Below, one piece after another: positions 57,413-64,000 of a stretch of DNA of 64,000 nucleotides. The notes under the pieces are model-generated. The model ran no database searches. It saw only the letters and a program-made list of their open reading frames with translations, and was not told where the DNA came from. The position numbers were made by a program, and so were the translations under genes. The DNA is from Neobittarella massiliensis (ex Bilen et al. 2018) (GTDB lineage: Bacteria; Bacillota; Clostridia; Oscillospirales; Ruminococcaceae), in the NCBI RefSeq assembly GCF_900289145.1, contig NZ_OKQO01000008.1:1-64000 (forward strand). The letters are read 5' to 3'. Positions within the stretch are counted from its first letter, which is position 1; the number at the start of each line of letters is the position of its first letter.

Positions 57413-59104
57413 CTAACGGCTCTCGAGCGGCTGGCCCGCTTTTTGCCGGGCCTTGTCGCGGTACATCTGCCGGTCGGCGATCTCCAGCAGCTGGTCGATG
57501 GTCAGCTGGGGAAAGGTGCGGCTGCTGGCGCTGCCCATAGCGATCGTAAAGGCCGGTTGGGGCAGCTGGCGGTTGTGGTCGGCCACCGCTTTTTGCAGCA
57601 GCCGGGCATAGTGGCTGCGGGGGTGGCGGGCGTCCTGCAAAATGGCCACGAACTCGTCGCCGCCGATGCGGTACAGCGTGCCCAGGCCCCCCAGCACCGC
57701 GCGGATGATGTCGGCCGCGTCGCGAATGACCTGATCTCCGGCCTGGTGCCCCTGCTCGTCGTTGACCGATTTCAGGCCGTTGATGTCAAACATGTACACC
57801 TCCAGCGGCGGCTGGTCCGGCCCGCCGGCCCGCCGCTCCTCCAAAAAGGTCTCGAAGGCGATGCGGTTTTGGGTGTGGGTCATCACGTCGGTATAGGCCA
57901 GCTTGCGGTACAGCACCATCTCGGTGTGGCTGCCCTGCAGGGTAAACAGCCACCGCACCGAACTGTAGCACAGTATGAGGATGAACACCATCAGCCCCAG
58001 GCAGAATACGGTGCTCTTGTCCAGCGACAGATCGATATAAAACATGGCCAGGCTCACCAGTGCCGACGTGCCAAGAAAGCCCAGCGCCAGCAGCATATCC
58101 CGCGCATAGGGGGAGCGCTGCCGCCGCACCTGCCGCACCAGCAGCCAGGTCATATACCCGGCGCTGAAAAGCAGCAGCAGGTGGGTGACGGGCAGCAGCA
58201 CCGGGTAGTCCACTACATTGAACAGGTACAGCGCCGTCTGCACCAGTATGTTGCCCAGTATCAGGTCCTGCAGCAGATGGGTATAGCGTTTGGCGCTGGG
58301 GCAGGTGGTGCCCACCATGCCCAAAAGCGGCGCCGGCAGCAGCATAAAGCTGAAAAACGAGACCAGGCACACCCCTACGCTGTTTGAAAAGGCGAGCTGC
58401 CCCAGCGAACTGTCGCTCCACACCCATACCGCCGCCAGCAGCACAAAACAGCCCAGGTACAGCAGGTTCTTGTAGCTCGACACCGCCTTTTTACACAGCT
58501 GCAGCACATAGCCCGCGCACAGCGCGACGCCCACCAGCAAAAAGATAGAGATACACAGGATCTTGGGCAGTTCCTTTTGCAGCAGGTAGCTGTACAGCGT
58601 GCCCTGCTGGTCGAGGTACATCTCCGCAAGCCCCGCCCGGTTGGGGTACCGGCCGTCCAGCTCTAGCCGCAGCGTCAGCGTGCGCCCGCTGTGCCCCGGC
58701 GCCAGCGGCACCTGGCACAGCACGTCTCCCAGCAGAGCGCCCAGCGGCGCTGGTTGGCTGTAGCCGTAGTCCAGCAGCACCTGCCCCTCTACCGATACCT
58801 GTACCTTCTGAAAGCGGCTGGAGAACAAGAGCATGTCCCCGGCCTTTAGCTGCGGCAGCTCGATCTTGAGGAGCACCTCGTCGCCGTCCACTTCCAGCGG
58901 CAGCGCCGCCGGCCAGCTGTCGCCGTCGCGCACCAGCCGCCAGCCGCTGCTTAGCGTGTGCGGCGCCGGCGCCGACAGCTTCATCCCCGGCAGCTGTGAG
59001 CGCGCTCCCACATATGCCAGCAGCCCCGCCAGGGCCACCGCCACCGCCGCGTAGAGGACCGGCAGCAGGCGGCTGGTCAGGGTGCGCGGTCTCTCTTTTT
59101 CCAT
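57413..59104 (-). CDS. membrane diguanylate cyclase (7TM-DISM-like plus GGDEF)
   Basis: 563 residues. Helix 1 (~12-32), a ~150-residue extracellular beta-rich domain like the sensor of 7TMR-DISM proteins, seven membrane helices (~180-395) and a GGDEF domain (~405-555) with the intact signature YRIGGDEFVAI. It should make c-di-GMP. No inhibitory RxxD site is evident. It sits 40 bases after the end of the 6-phospho-beta-glucosidase gene, with no terminator between, so it may be read from that operon. Confidence 0.92.
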   Translation of the reverse strand: MEKERPRTLTSRLLPVLYAAVAVALAGLLAYVGARSQLPGMKLSAPAPHTLSSGWRLVRDGDSWPAALPLEVDGDEVLLKIELPQLKAGDMLLFSSRFQKVQVSVEGQVLLDYGYSQPAPLGALLGDVLCQVPLAPGHSGRTLTLRLELDGRYPNRAGLAEMYLDQQGTLYSYLLQKELPKILCISIFLLVGVALCAGYVLQLCKKAVSSYKNLLYLGCFVLLAAVWVWSDSSLGQLAFSNSVGVCLVSFFSFMLLPAPLLGMVGTTCPSAKRYTHLLQDLILGNILVQTALYLFNVVDYPVLLPVTHLLLLFSAGYMTWLLVRQVRRQRSPYARDMLLALGFLGTSALVSLAMFYIDLSLDKSTVFCLGLMVFILILCYSSVRWLFTLQGSHTEMVLYRKLAYTDVMTHTQNRIAFETFLEERRAGGPDQPPLEVYMFDINGLKSVNDEQGHQAGDQVIRDAADIIRAVLGGLGTLYRIGGDEFVAILQDARHPRSHYARLLQKAVADHNRQLPQPAFTIAMGSASSRTFPQLTIDQLLEIADRQMYRDKARQKAGQPLESR

Positions 59105-59144
59105 CCCTGCTCTCCTCTCTGCTCCCGGTGTCGTCCGGCGTCGT

Positions 59145-60572
59145 CTACAGCTTTTGGCCGCCGCTGGCGATCACCTGCTGGTACCAGTAATAGCTGTCTT
59201 TTTTTATGCGGTCCAGCGTGCGCAGGTCCTCTTCGCCCCGGTCTACATACACAAAGCCATAGCGCTTCTGGTAGCCGTTTTCGGTGCTGAGCAGGTCCAT
59301 GAACGACCAGGGGTTGTACGAGAGCACCTCCACCCCGTAGTGCATGGCCCGCTGTACCGCCCGGATGTGGCTGCGCAGATAGTCTATGCGGTAGTCGTCG
59401 TGAACAGTCCCGTCGTCCTCCAGCTTGTCAAAAAAGCCCAGGCCGTTCTCGGTGATCATCAGCGGCTTGCCGTAGCGGGTGTAGATGTCGCGCAGCAGGT
59501 ACTCCAGCCCGGTGGGGTCAATGGCCCAGTCCCAGTCGGTGGTGTCGCAGTTGGGGTTGCGCACGATCTGGAAAAAGTCGGGCATCGTCTCGTACGAGTC
59601 GATCTCGCCCTTTTTGCCGGTGTAGTTGACCCCGCTCTCGGTGCGCTGGGCGTCCGGCGGGGGGAACTTGGCGCAGTCGCTGGAGTAGTAGTTGAGGGCC
59701 AAAAAGTCCGAGTATCCCTCCCGAAACAGCTCCAGGTCGCCCGGCTCTATCTTGGGGGCCACTCCCATCTCCTCCAGGTAGATGAAGGCGGCTTTGTTGT
59801 ACTGGCCCTTAAAGTACACGTCCAGGTAAAACAGGTTGCGCACGTCCAGCGCGTTCTGGGCGGCCATCACGTCGCAGGGGGTGCTGGTCAGCGGGTAGAT
59901 GGGGGCGGTGTTGATGGCCGCCCCCACCATGCCGCCCGGCACCAGCTGGTGCACCAGCTTGCAGGCGGTGGCGTGGGCCAGGTTCATGTGGTGGTTGATC
60001 TGGTAGCGCACCTGCGGGTCATCCAGGTATTTCTCGGGGATCAGGTTCTTCTTGGTCCAGTACTGCACGATGATCGACTGCTCGTTGATGGTCAGCCAGT
60101 ACTTTACCTTGCCGCCGTACTCCCGCAGCACAAATTCGGTGTAGTAGGCAAAGTCGGCCACGCTCTGCCGGTCTATCCAGCCGTCGTATTTCTCCACCAG
60201 CGCCAGCGGCATGTCGTAGTGGTACAGCGTCACGATGGGGGTGATGCCGGCCTTTTGCAGCTCGTCGAGCAGGTGGTGGTAAAACTGCACTCCCTGCGGG
60301 TTGGGGTCGCCCACCCCGTCGGGGAAGATGCGCGCCCAGGCCAAAGAAAAGCGGTACGAGCGCAGCCCCAGCTCTTTCATCAGGGCCACATCCTCTTTAT
60401 AGCGGTGGTAGTGGTCGCTGGCCACCTCGGCGTCGGCCACGCCGGGGCGGCGGTTGATCACATCCTGCTGCGAGAGCTTTTTGCCCTCCAGCTGGGCAGC
60501 CCCCTCCACCTGATAGGCGCTGGTGGCGGCCCCCCACAAAAAGTCTTTCGGAAATGGTCTCAGCGTTTTCAT
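59145..60572 (-). CDS. GH1 family glycosidase, probable 6-phospho-beta-glucosidase
   Basis: 475 residues. Acid/base E164 in LTINEQS and nucleophile E375 in MITENGLG. The phosphate-binding trio S429, K436 and Y438 (LLSTENGYQKRYGF) has the same spacing as in 6-phospho-glycosidases, and the Glu-Trp pair of non-phospho GH1 enzymes is absent. It should cleave cellobiose-6-phosphate or similar beta-glucoside phosphates. No PTS genes are nearby; instead it follows a P-loop kinase gene with the ATG directly after the stop. Confidence 0.93.
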   Translation of the reverse strand: MKTLRPFPKDFLWGAATSAYQVEGAAQLEGKKLSQQDVINRRPGVADAEVASDHYHRYKEDVALMKELGLRSYRFSLAWARIFPDGVGDPNPQGVQFYHHLLDELQKAGITPIVTLYHYDMPLALVEKYDGWIDRQSVADFAYYTEFVLREYGGKVKYWLTINEQSIIVQYWTKKNLIPEKYLDDPQVRYQINHHMNLAHATACKLVHQLVPGGMVGAAINTAPIYPLTSTPCDVMAAQNALDVRNLFYLDVYFKGQYNKAAFIYLEEMGVAPKIEPGDLELFREGYSDFLALNYYSSDCAKFPPPDAQRTESGVNYTGKKGEIDSYETMPDFFQIVRNPNCDTTDWDWAIDPTGLEYLLRDIYTRYGKPLMITENGLGFFDKLEDDGTVHDDYRIDYLRSHIRAVQRAMHYGVEVLSYNPWSFMDLLSTENGYQKRYGFVYVDRGEEDLRTLDRIKKDSYYWYQQVIASGGQKL

Positions 60573-61175
60573 TCAGCAGTCCTCCAACTCGTCTATCTGC
60601 GCGGCGATACGCGCAAAATCCAGTTTATCCAGGTCGGTGGCGTCCACCACCAGCCGGCGCCCCACGCAAAATTCCCGCGAGCCCCAGCTCTCTACCATGT
60701 CAAAAAACTGGTCTCGCTGCATCAGCGGCGCGTCGGGCTTTTTCTTCTGTCCGCCGGGGGCGGGGTAGCAGTCGGGTATCGCGTGGGCCGGGTGCCGGTC
60801 GGGGCTCAGGTCCCGCCGGCACACCCGCTCAAATACCGCGTCCAGGTCGCCGTCAAACAGCACCGTCACCGGGCGGTAGCCGTACCGGTCGCACAGCGCC
60901 TGCACGTCCGGCACGTCGGCCCGGGTAAAATTGCTCTCGATCATCACGTCGCCGCCGGTCTGCATCTGGGCGGCAGCGGCGTAGTAGAGCAGCTGGGTGC
61001 TGGCCACGTCCAGCTTTTGTTTGGCCGCCGGTGAGGCAAAGCCCACCGTGTCGAACAAGAGCTCCTTCATGGCGTCTTTGCAAAATAGCGGCATGTGCCG
61101 CTGCCGGGCAAAATGGGTAGAAAAAGTGGTCTTTCCAGTGCCGGGCATACCGGCGATAAGGTAGATGGTGTGCAT
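60573..61175 (-). CDS. P-loop kinase-like ATP-binding protein
   Basis: 200 residues from ATG 61175 (AGGAGG upstream). Walker A LIAGMPGTGKTTF (~7-17), a DxxK/E region in CKDAMKELL, VMIESNFTRAD as the Walker-B-like strand, and a lid RRDLSPDRHP. This matches small AAA_33/zeta-type kinases that phosphorylate small molecules or nucleosides. Coupling to the GH1 gene suggests a shared pathway, possibly sugar phosphorylation, but this is inference. First gene of the operon. Confidence 0.8.
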   Translation of the reverse strand: MHTIYLIAGMPGTGKTTFSTHFARQRHMPLFCKDAMKELLFDTVGFASPAAKQKLDVASTQLLYYAAAAQMQTGGDVMIESNFTRADVPDVQALCDRYGYRPVTVLFDGDLDAVFERVCRRDLSPDRHPAHAIPDCYPAPGGQKKKPDAPLMQRDQFFDMVESWGSREFCVGRRLVVDATDLDKLDFARIAAQIDELEDC

Positions 61176-61237
61176 AGCAGGCCTCCTGTGCCGGGCGCGC
61201 ATTTTAGCGGGCCCGATAAAACCGACATATATACTTC

Positions 61238-61266
61238 ATTTTAACACAGTTGCCGCCCGGCCACAA
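61238..61266 (-). promoter_or_regulatory. promoter of the kinase/glucosidase operon
   Basis: Minus-strand TTGTGG (61261-61266) and TAAAAT (61238-61243), spacer 17. Confidence 0.65.
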
Positions 61267-61288
61267 TGCGTATCTGCCGCCGCCGGCC

Positions 61289-61328
61289 AAAAAAGGGCCG
61301 TCCCACGGCTGTGGGGCGGCCCTTTTTT
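61289..61328. terminator. terminator of the GT8 operon, bidirectional form
   Basis: AAAAAAGGGCCGTCCCAC pairs with GTGGGGCGGCCCTTTTTT (one mismatch). It ends the minus-strand operon 61331-62640. Confidence 0.92.
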
Positions 61329-61330
61329 AG

Positions 61331-61768
61331 CTAGGTCTTTTTTACAAATTTGTGCTGGCACTTGGGGCAGGTGATCTCTATCTTGCCGCGCCCCCTGGGC
61401 AGCCGCAGCTTTTGGCGGCACTTAGGGCAGGTAAAGTAGCGGTAATTGGCCCGGTCGGCCGCCTTTTTCTGCGCCTGCTGCTGCTTGCGCTGCCACCAGC
61501 TGCCCGCGCTCTGCACGGTGCCCTGCGCCCGATCTTTAAAGCCGGGGAACCACGACAAAAACCAGTCGTTCTCCCGCTTGCGGGCGTCGATATTGCGCGA
61601 CAGAAAGCGCAGCAATATGATCAGCGGAAAGATCAGGATGAGCAGCGCGTACACCGCCGAGTGCCAAAACGCCCCGATCATCGAGAGCACCATATAGAGC
61701 ACCAGCAGGGCTATACCCAGCGGGTCTACGCCGTAGCGCCCGTACATAAATCTCTGCAGCCAGTTCAC
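61331..61768 (-). CDS. membrane protein with C-terminal zinc ribbon
   Basis: 145 residues from GTG 61768, overlapping the GT8 stop (GTGA); AAAGGAGG upstream. Two membrane helices (~16-36 and 38-58), a basic amphipathic stretch with Gln/Lys runs and a zinc ribbon CPKCRQKLRLPRGRGKIEITCPKC at the end. The same domain order occurs in small Firmicute proteins of unknown function found beside surface-glycan genes. Co-expressed with the GT8 gene. Confidence 0.8.
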   Translation of the reverse strand: MNWLQRFMYGRYGVDPLGIALLVLYMVLSMIGAFWHSAVYALLILIFPLIILLRFLSRNIDARKRENDWFLSWFPGFKDRAQGTVQSAGSWWQRKQQQAQKKAADRANYRYFTCPKCRQKLRLPRGRGKIEITCPKCQHKFVKKT

Positions 61769-62640
61769 GGTATCGTTGCCTCCTTTATGGGGTCGTCGCC
61801 ACCGGCAGCCAGCCGGCGCTGTATCTGGTCGTATTGGTGGTAGTAGCCGCCCAGCACACCGCGGTAGCCGGGCTTCCAGGGTTTGTTTTTGCCAAAGTAG
61901 TGGATGATGACCCCGTGCCGGCGCACCCAGTCGGCGTCAAAGCGGCGCCGGCGGTTTTGCGGGTTTAAGTTGTAAAGGCGCAGGTAGCGATCGCTCACGT
62001 TGTATGCCCGGCCGTCCAGCTCTTTGATCTCGCCGCCGTAAAGCACCGCCAGCAGGTCCTGGTCGGGCAGCCACAGCCGCCACCGGCCCAGTCGGGCCAT
62101 GGCCGCGTACACCTGCGGCGGCGTCTTTTCGGCCCCGGTGCGCAGCGCGTCCAGGTCCATGAGCAGCACGCCCGAGTTCAGGTACGGCACATCGCGCCCC
62201 AGGCCCAGCCGCAGCTGATTTATGCGGGTAAAAAAGCGGTGCAGGTGCCCGGCCGCCGCCAGCGGGCAGCCGCCCATATCCATGCGATAAAGCGGGCCCA
62301 GCGGGCCGATCACCACCGTGTCGGGGTCCAGGTACAGCACCCGGTGCACCGCCGGCGGCAGGTACTGGGCGGCAAACAGCCGGTAGTACATCTCCTTGGG
62401 GTAGCGCTTTTGGGTGGGTGCCCCGGCAAACAGCGCCGGGTCCAGGCAAACGGACAGCAGCTGCAGCCGCTGCCGGTCAAAACCGCGGGCGATCGCGGCA
62501 AAGTCGCTGTCGGTCAGCCCGGTGTGGGCAATGTGCACCGCCAGCTCGCCCGGCTCGTTTTGCAGCGCCGAGCACAGCATCACCCGCAGCTGGGGAATGT
62601 AGCCGCGGTCCAGGCAGCACAGCAGGTGGATGGCAGACAT
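61765..62640 (-). CDS. family 8 glycosyltransferase
   Basis: 291 residues from ATG 62640 (GAGGTG upstream; GTG 62649 is an alternative). GT8 features: YYRLFAAQYLPP, the metal-binding DPD in LYLDPDTVV, PYLNSGVLLMDLDALR, PDQDLL and the C-terminal HYFGKNKPWK. It transfers a hexose from UDP-sugar to a surface glycan or protein. Retaining mechanism is typical of the family. Confidence 0.92.
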   Translation of the reverse strand: MSAIHLLCCLDRGYIPQLRVMLCSALQNEPGELAVHIAHTGLTDSDFAAIARGFDRQRLQLLSVCLDPALFAGAPTQKRYPKEMYYRLFAAQYLPPAVHRVLYLDPDTVVIGPLGPLYRMDMGGCPLAAAGHLHRFFTRINQLRLGLGRDVPYLNSGVLLMDLDALRTGAEKTPPQVYAAMARLGRWRLWLPDQDLLAVLYGGEIKELDGRAYNVSDRYLRLYNLNPQNRRRRFDADWVRRHGVIIHYFGKNKPWKPGYRGVLGGYYHQYDQIQRRLAAGGDDPIKEATIP

Positions 62641-62669
62641 AGCGGGCACCTCACTTTTTTAAAGTCGGG

Positions 62670-64000
62670 TCACCTGGCCGGCTGCGGCCCGGTCTTGGGG
62701 CTGTGCAGGCTGGGGTCGTTGCGGGCCAGTATCTTTTTAAACTGCACCGAAAAGGTGATGACGGTGGTCAAAGTGGCGATGATGTCGGCCACCGGCTCGG
62801 CAAAGAACACCGCAAACACCTTGTCAGACAGCAGCGCCGGCATGATGTAGATGAGCGGGATGAGCAAAAAGATCTTGCGCAGCAGCGCCAAAAACAGCGA
62901 GATCTTGGCCTGCCCCACGGCGATAAAGGTCTGCTGGCAGGCGATCTGCGCCCCCAGGATGAACCCTGCCCCCAGGTATACCCGCAGGGCCGACACAGTG
63001 GCCGCCGCCAGCGCCTTATCGCTGGTAAAGATGGCGATGAACGGCTTGGGCGCCAGCATCATCAGCCCCCAAAACAGCACCGCGTACCCCATCGAGCTGA
63101 TGAGCAGCAGCTTAAAGGCCTTTTTCACCCGGTCGTTTTGCTGGGCGCCGTAGTTAAAGCCGATGATGGGCTGGGCCCCCTGCGTCAGGCCGGTCAGCGG
63201 CAGCATCAGCACCTGCATCAGGCTCGAGAGGATGGCCATCGAGCCCACGGCGATGTCGCCGCCGTAGCGCTGCAGCGACGAGTTGAGCGATACCGATACC
63301 ATGCTCTCGGTGGCCTGCATGATAAACGGTGAGCAGCCCAGCGCCAGCACCGGCAGCAAGATCTTGGCCCTGGGTTTTAAGCTGTGCGGGCGGATGCGCA
63401 GCTTCGAGCGCCTGCTCGACAAGAACCACACCACCCATACAGCCGATACTGCCTGCGAGATGATGGTGGCCAGCGCCGCCCCCTGCACGCCCATGTCCAG
63501 CCCAAAAATAAGGATGGGGTCGAGCACGATGTTGGTCACCGCACCGATGACCACCGTCAGCATGCCGGTGGTGGCAAAGCCCTGGGTGGTGATAAAGGGG
63601 TTGAGCCCCAGCGCCAGCTGCACGAACACGGTGCCGCAGATGTAGATGTCCATGTACCCCAGCGCATAGGGCAGCGTCACGCTGCTGGCGCCAAAGAGCA
63701 GCAGCAGTTTTTCTTTAAAGAAGAAGAAAAATACCGTCAGCACCACCGAGATGAACAGCAGCCCGGTCACGCAGTTGCCCAGAATGTTCTCGGCCTCGTC
63801 GTCGCGCTTTTGACCCATCTTGATCGAGGCCCGCGGCGCGCCGCCCATACCGATGAGCGACGAAAAGGCCGAGATGATCATAATGATGGGGAAGGTGACC
63901 CCCACCCCGGTCAGGGCGGTGGCCCCCACTCCGGCCATGTGGCCGATGTAGATGCGGTCGACGATGTTATAGAGCATGTTCACCAGCTGGGCGGTGATGG
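62670..64000 (-). CDS. MATE-family efflux transporter, N-terminus cut by the window end
   Basis: 443 codons are visible, the frame running off base 64000. The start ITAQLVNMLYNIVDRIYIGHM is the region after the first few residues of helix 1 in MATE proteins, so some 20-30 residues are missing. The second-half start and the TQGAQPIIGFNYGA motif are present. It resembles MepA-type pumps. 29 bases separate its stop from the GT8 gene start, so they may share a transcript. Confidence 0.92.
   Translation of the reverse strand, partial: ITAQLVNMLYNIVDRIYIGHMAGVGATALTGVGVTFPIIMIISAFSSLIGMGGAPRASIKMGQKRDDEAENILGNCVTGLLFISVVLTVFFFFFKEKLLLLFGASSVTLPYALGYMDIYICGTVFVQLALGLNPFITTQGFATTGMLTVVIGAVTNIVLDPILIFGLDMGVQGAALATIISQAVSAVWVVWFLSSRRSKLRIRPHSLKPRAKILLPVLALGCSPFIMQATESMVSVSLNSSLQRYGGDIAVGSMAILSSLMQVLMLPLTGLTQGAQPIIGFNYGAQQNDRVKKAFKLLLISSMGYAVLFWGLMMLAPKPFIAIFTSDKALAAATVSALRVYLGAGFILGAQIACQQTFIAVGQAKISLFLALLRKIFLLIPLIYIMPALLSDKVFAVFFAEPVADIIATLTTVITFSVQFKKILARNDPSLHSPKTGPQPAR

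Noticed and set aside
59082-61034. 650-residue open frame on the plus strand
   Set aside because: Antisense to the glucosidase and kinase genes, which have full catalytic motifs on the other strand.

Overview
The window is GC-rich DNA (well over 60% by eye) from a strict anaerobe of the low-oxygen Clostridia, most likely a gut Oscillospirales/Ruminococcaceae-type Firmicute. The evidence is two [FeFe] hydrogenase loci with the HydF maturase, a hybrid cluster protein (Hcp) beside a Crp/Fnr regulator, an EpsC-type serine acetyltransferase, BceRS/BceAB-type sensing, Gram-positive ribosome binding sites (AGGAGG, GTG and TTG starts), sigma-A promoters and many intrinsic terminators. Species cannot be fixed from the sequence. 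Both ends cut through genes. The first ~66 bases look non-native.

Layout. 1-4.1 kb: a broken sigma factor and a large secreted repeat protein. 4.2-4.6 kb: a 224-bp-period tandem duplication with a hairpin core. 4.7-10.0 kb: divergent hydrogenase loci, a group-B-like enzyme with a small ferredoxin-like partner on the minus strand and a PAS-bearing sensory (group C/HydS-like) hydrogenase with a SpoIIE/PP2C phosphatase on the plus strand; a near-perfect Rex operator lies between them. 10.1-19.9 kb: an AT-rich promoter island, a small secreted peptide gene with a damaged start codon, a four-gene ABC module, then a Bce-type two-component system and BceAB transporter. 20.3-23.5 kb: a 1046-residue protein of exactly 27 Sel1 repeats. 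23.6-25.4 kb: an AbrB-ABC export operon. 25.9-28.2 kb: an MBOAT/SGNH O-acetylation pair. 28.4-29.6 kb: hydF. 29.8-34.0 kb: NudC, GNAT, amidohydrolase and MATE. 34.5-39.9 kb: a small membrane gene with an in-frame amber codon, RarA, an EAL protein with a dead GGDEF domain, and a small acidic-tailed protein. 40.1-43.3 kb: cysteine hydrolase, OFA-type MFS, ECF sigma/anti-sigma. 43.4-45.6 kb: cysK-cysE behind a leader with a small ORF and a terminator. 45.9-50.6 kb: pentapeptide protein, YjbQ, AGCS symporter with structured leader, nitroreductase, zinc-ribbon DUF4352-like protein. 50.9-54.8 kb: MacB-type ABC ATPase and FtsX-type permease. 54.9-57.3 kb: divergent hcp and crp. 57.4-64.0 kb: diguanylate cyclase, P-loop kinase plus 6-phospho-beta-glucosidase, GT8 glycosyltransferase, zinc-ribbon membrane protein and a partial MATE gene.

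How parts work together. The hydrogenase region joins hydrogen metabolism, probable hydrogen sensing and NADH/NAD-responsive control, with HydF elsewhere in the window. The 10-20 kb region reads as a peptide production or defence locus (peptide, exporter or immunity ABC module, Bce sensing and detoxification). One active-looking GGDEF protein and one EAL-only protein give opposing cyclic-di-GMP activities. The cysteine operon appears to be controlled by conditional termination in its leader. No tRNA, rRNA, CRISPR array, transposase or prophage was found.
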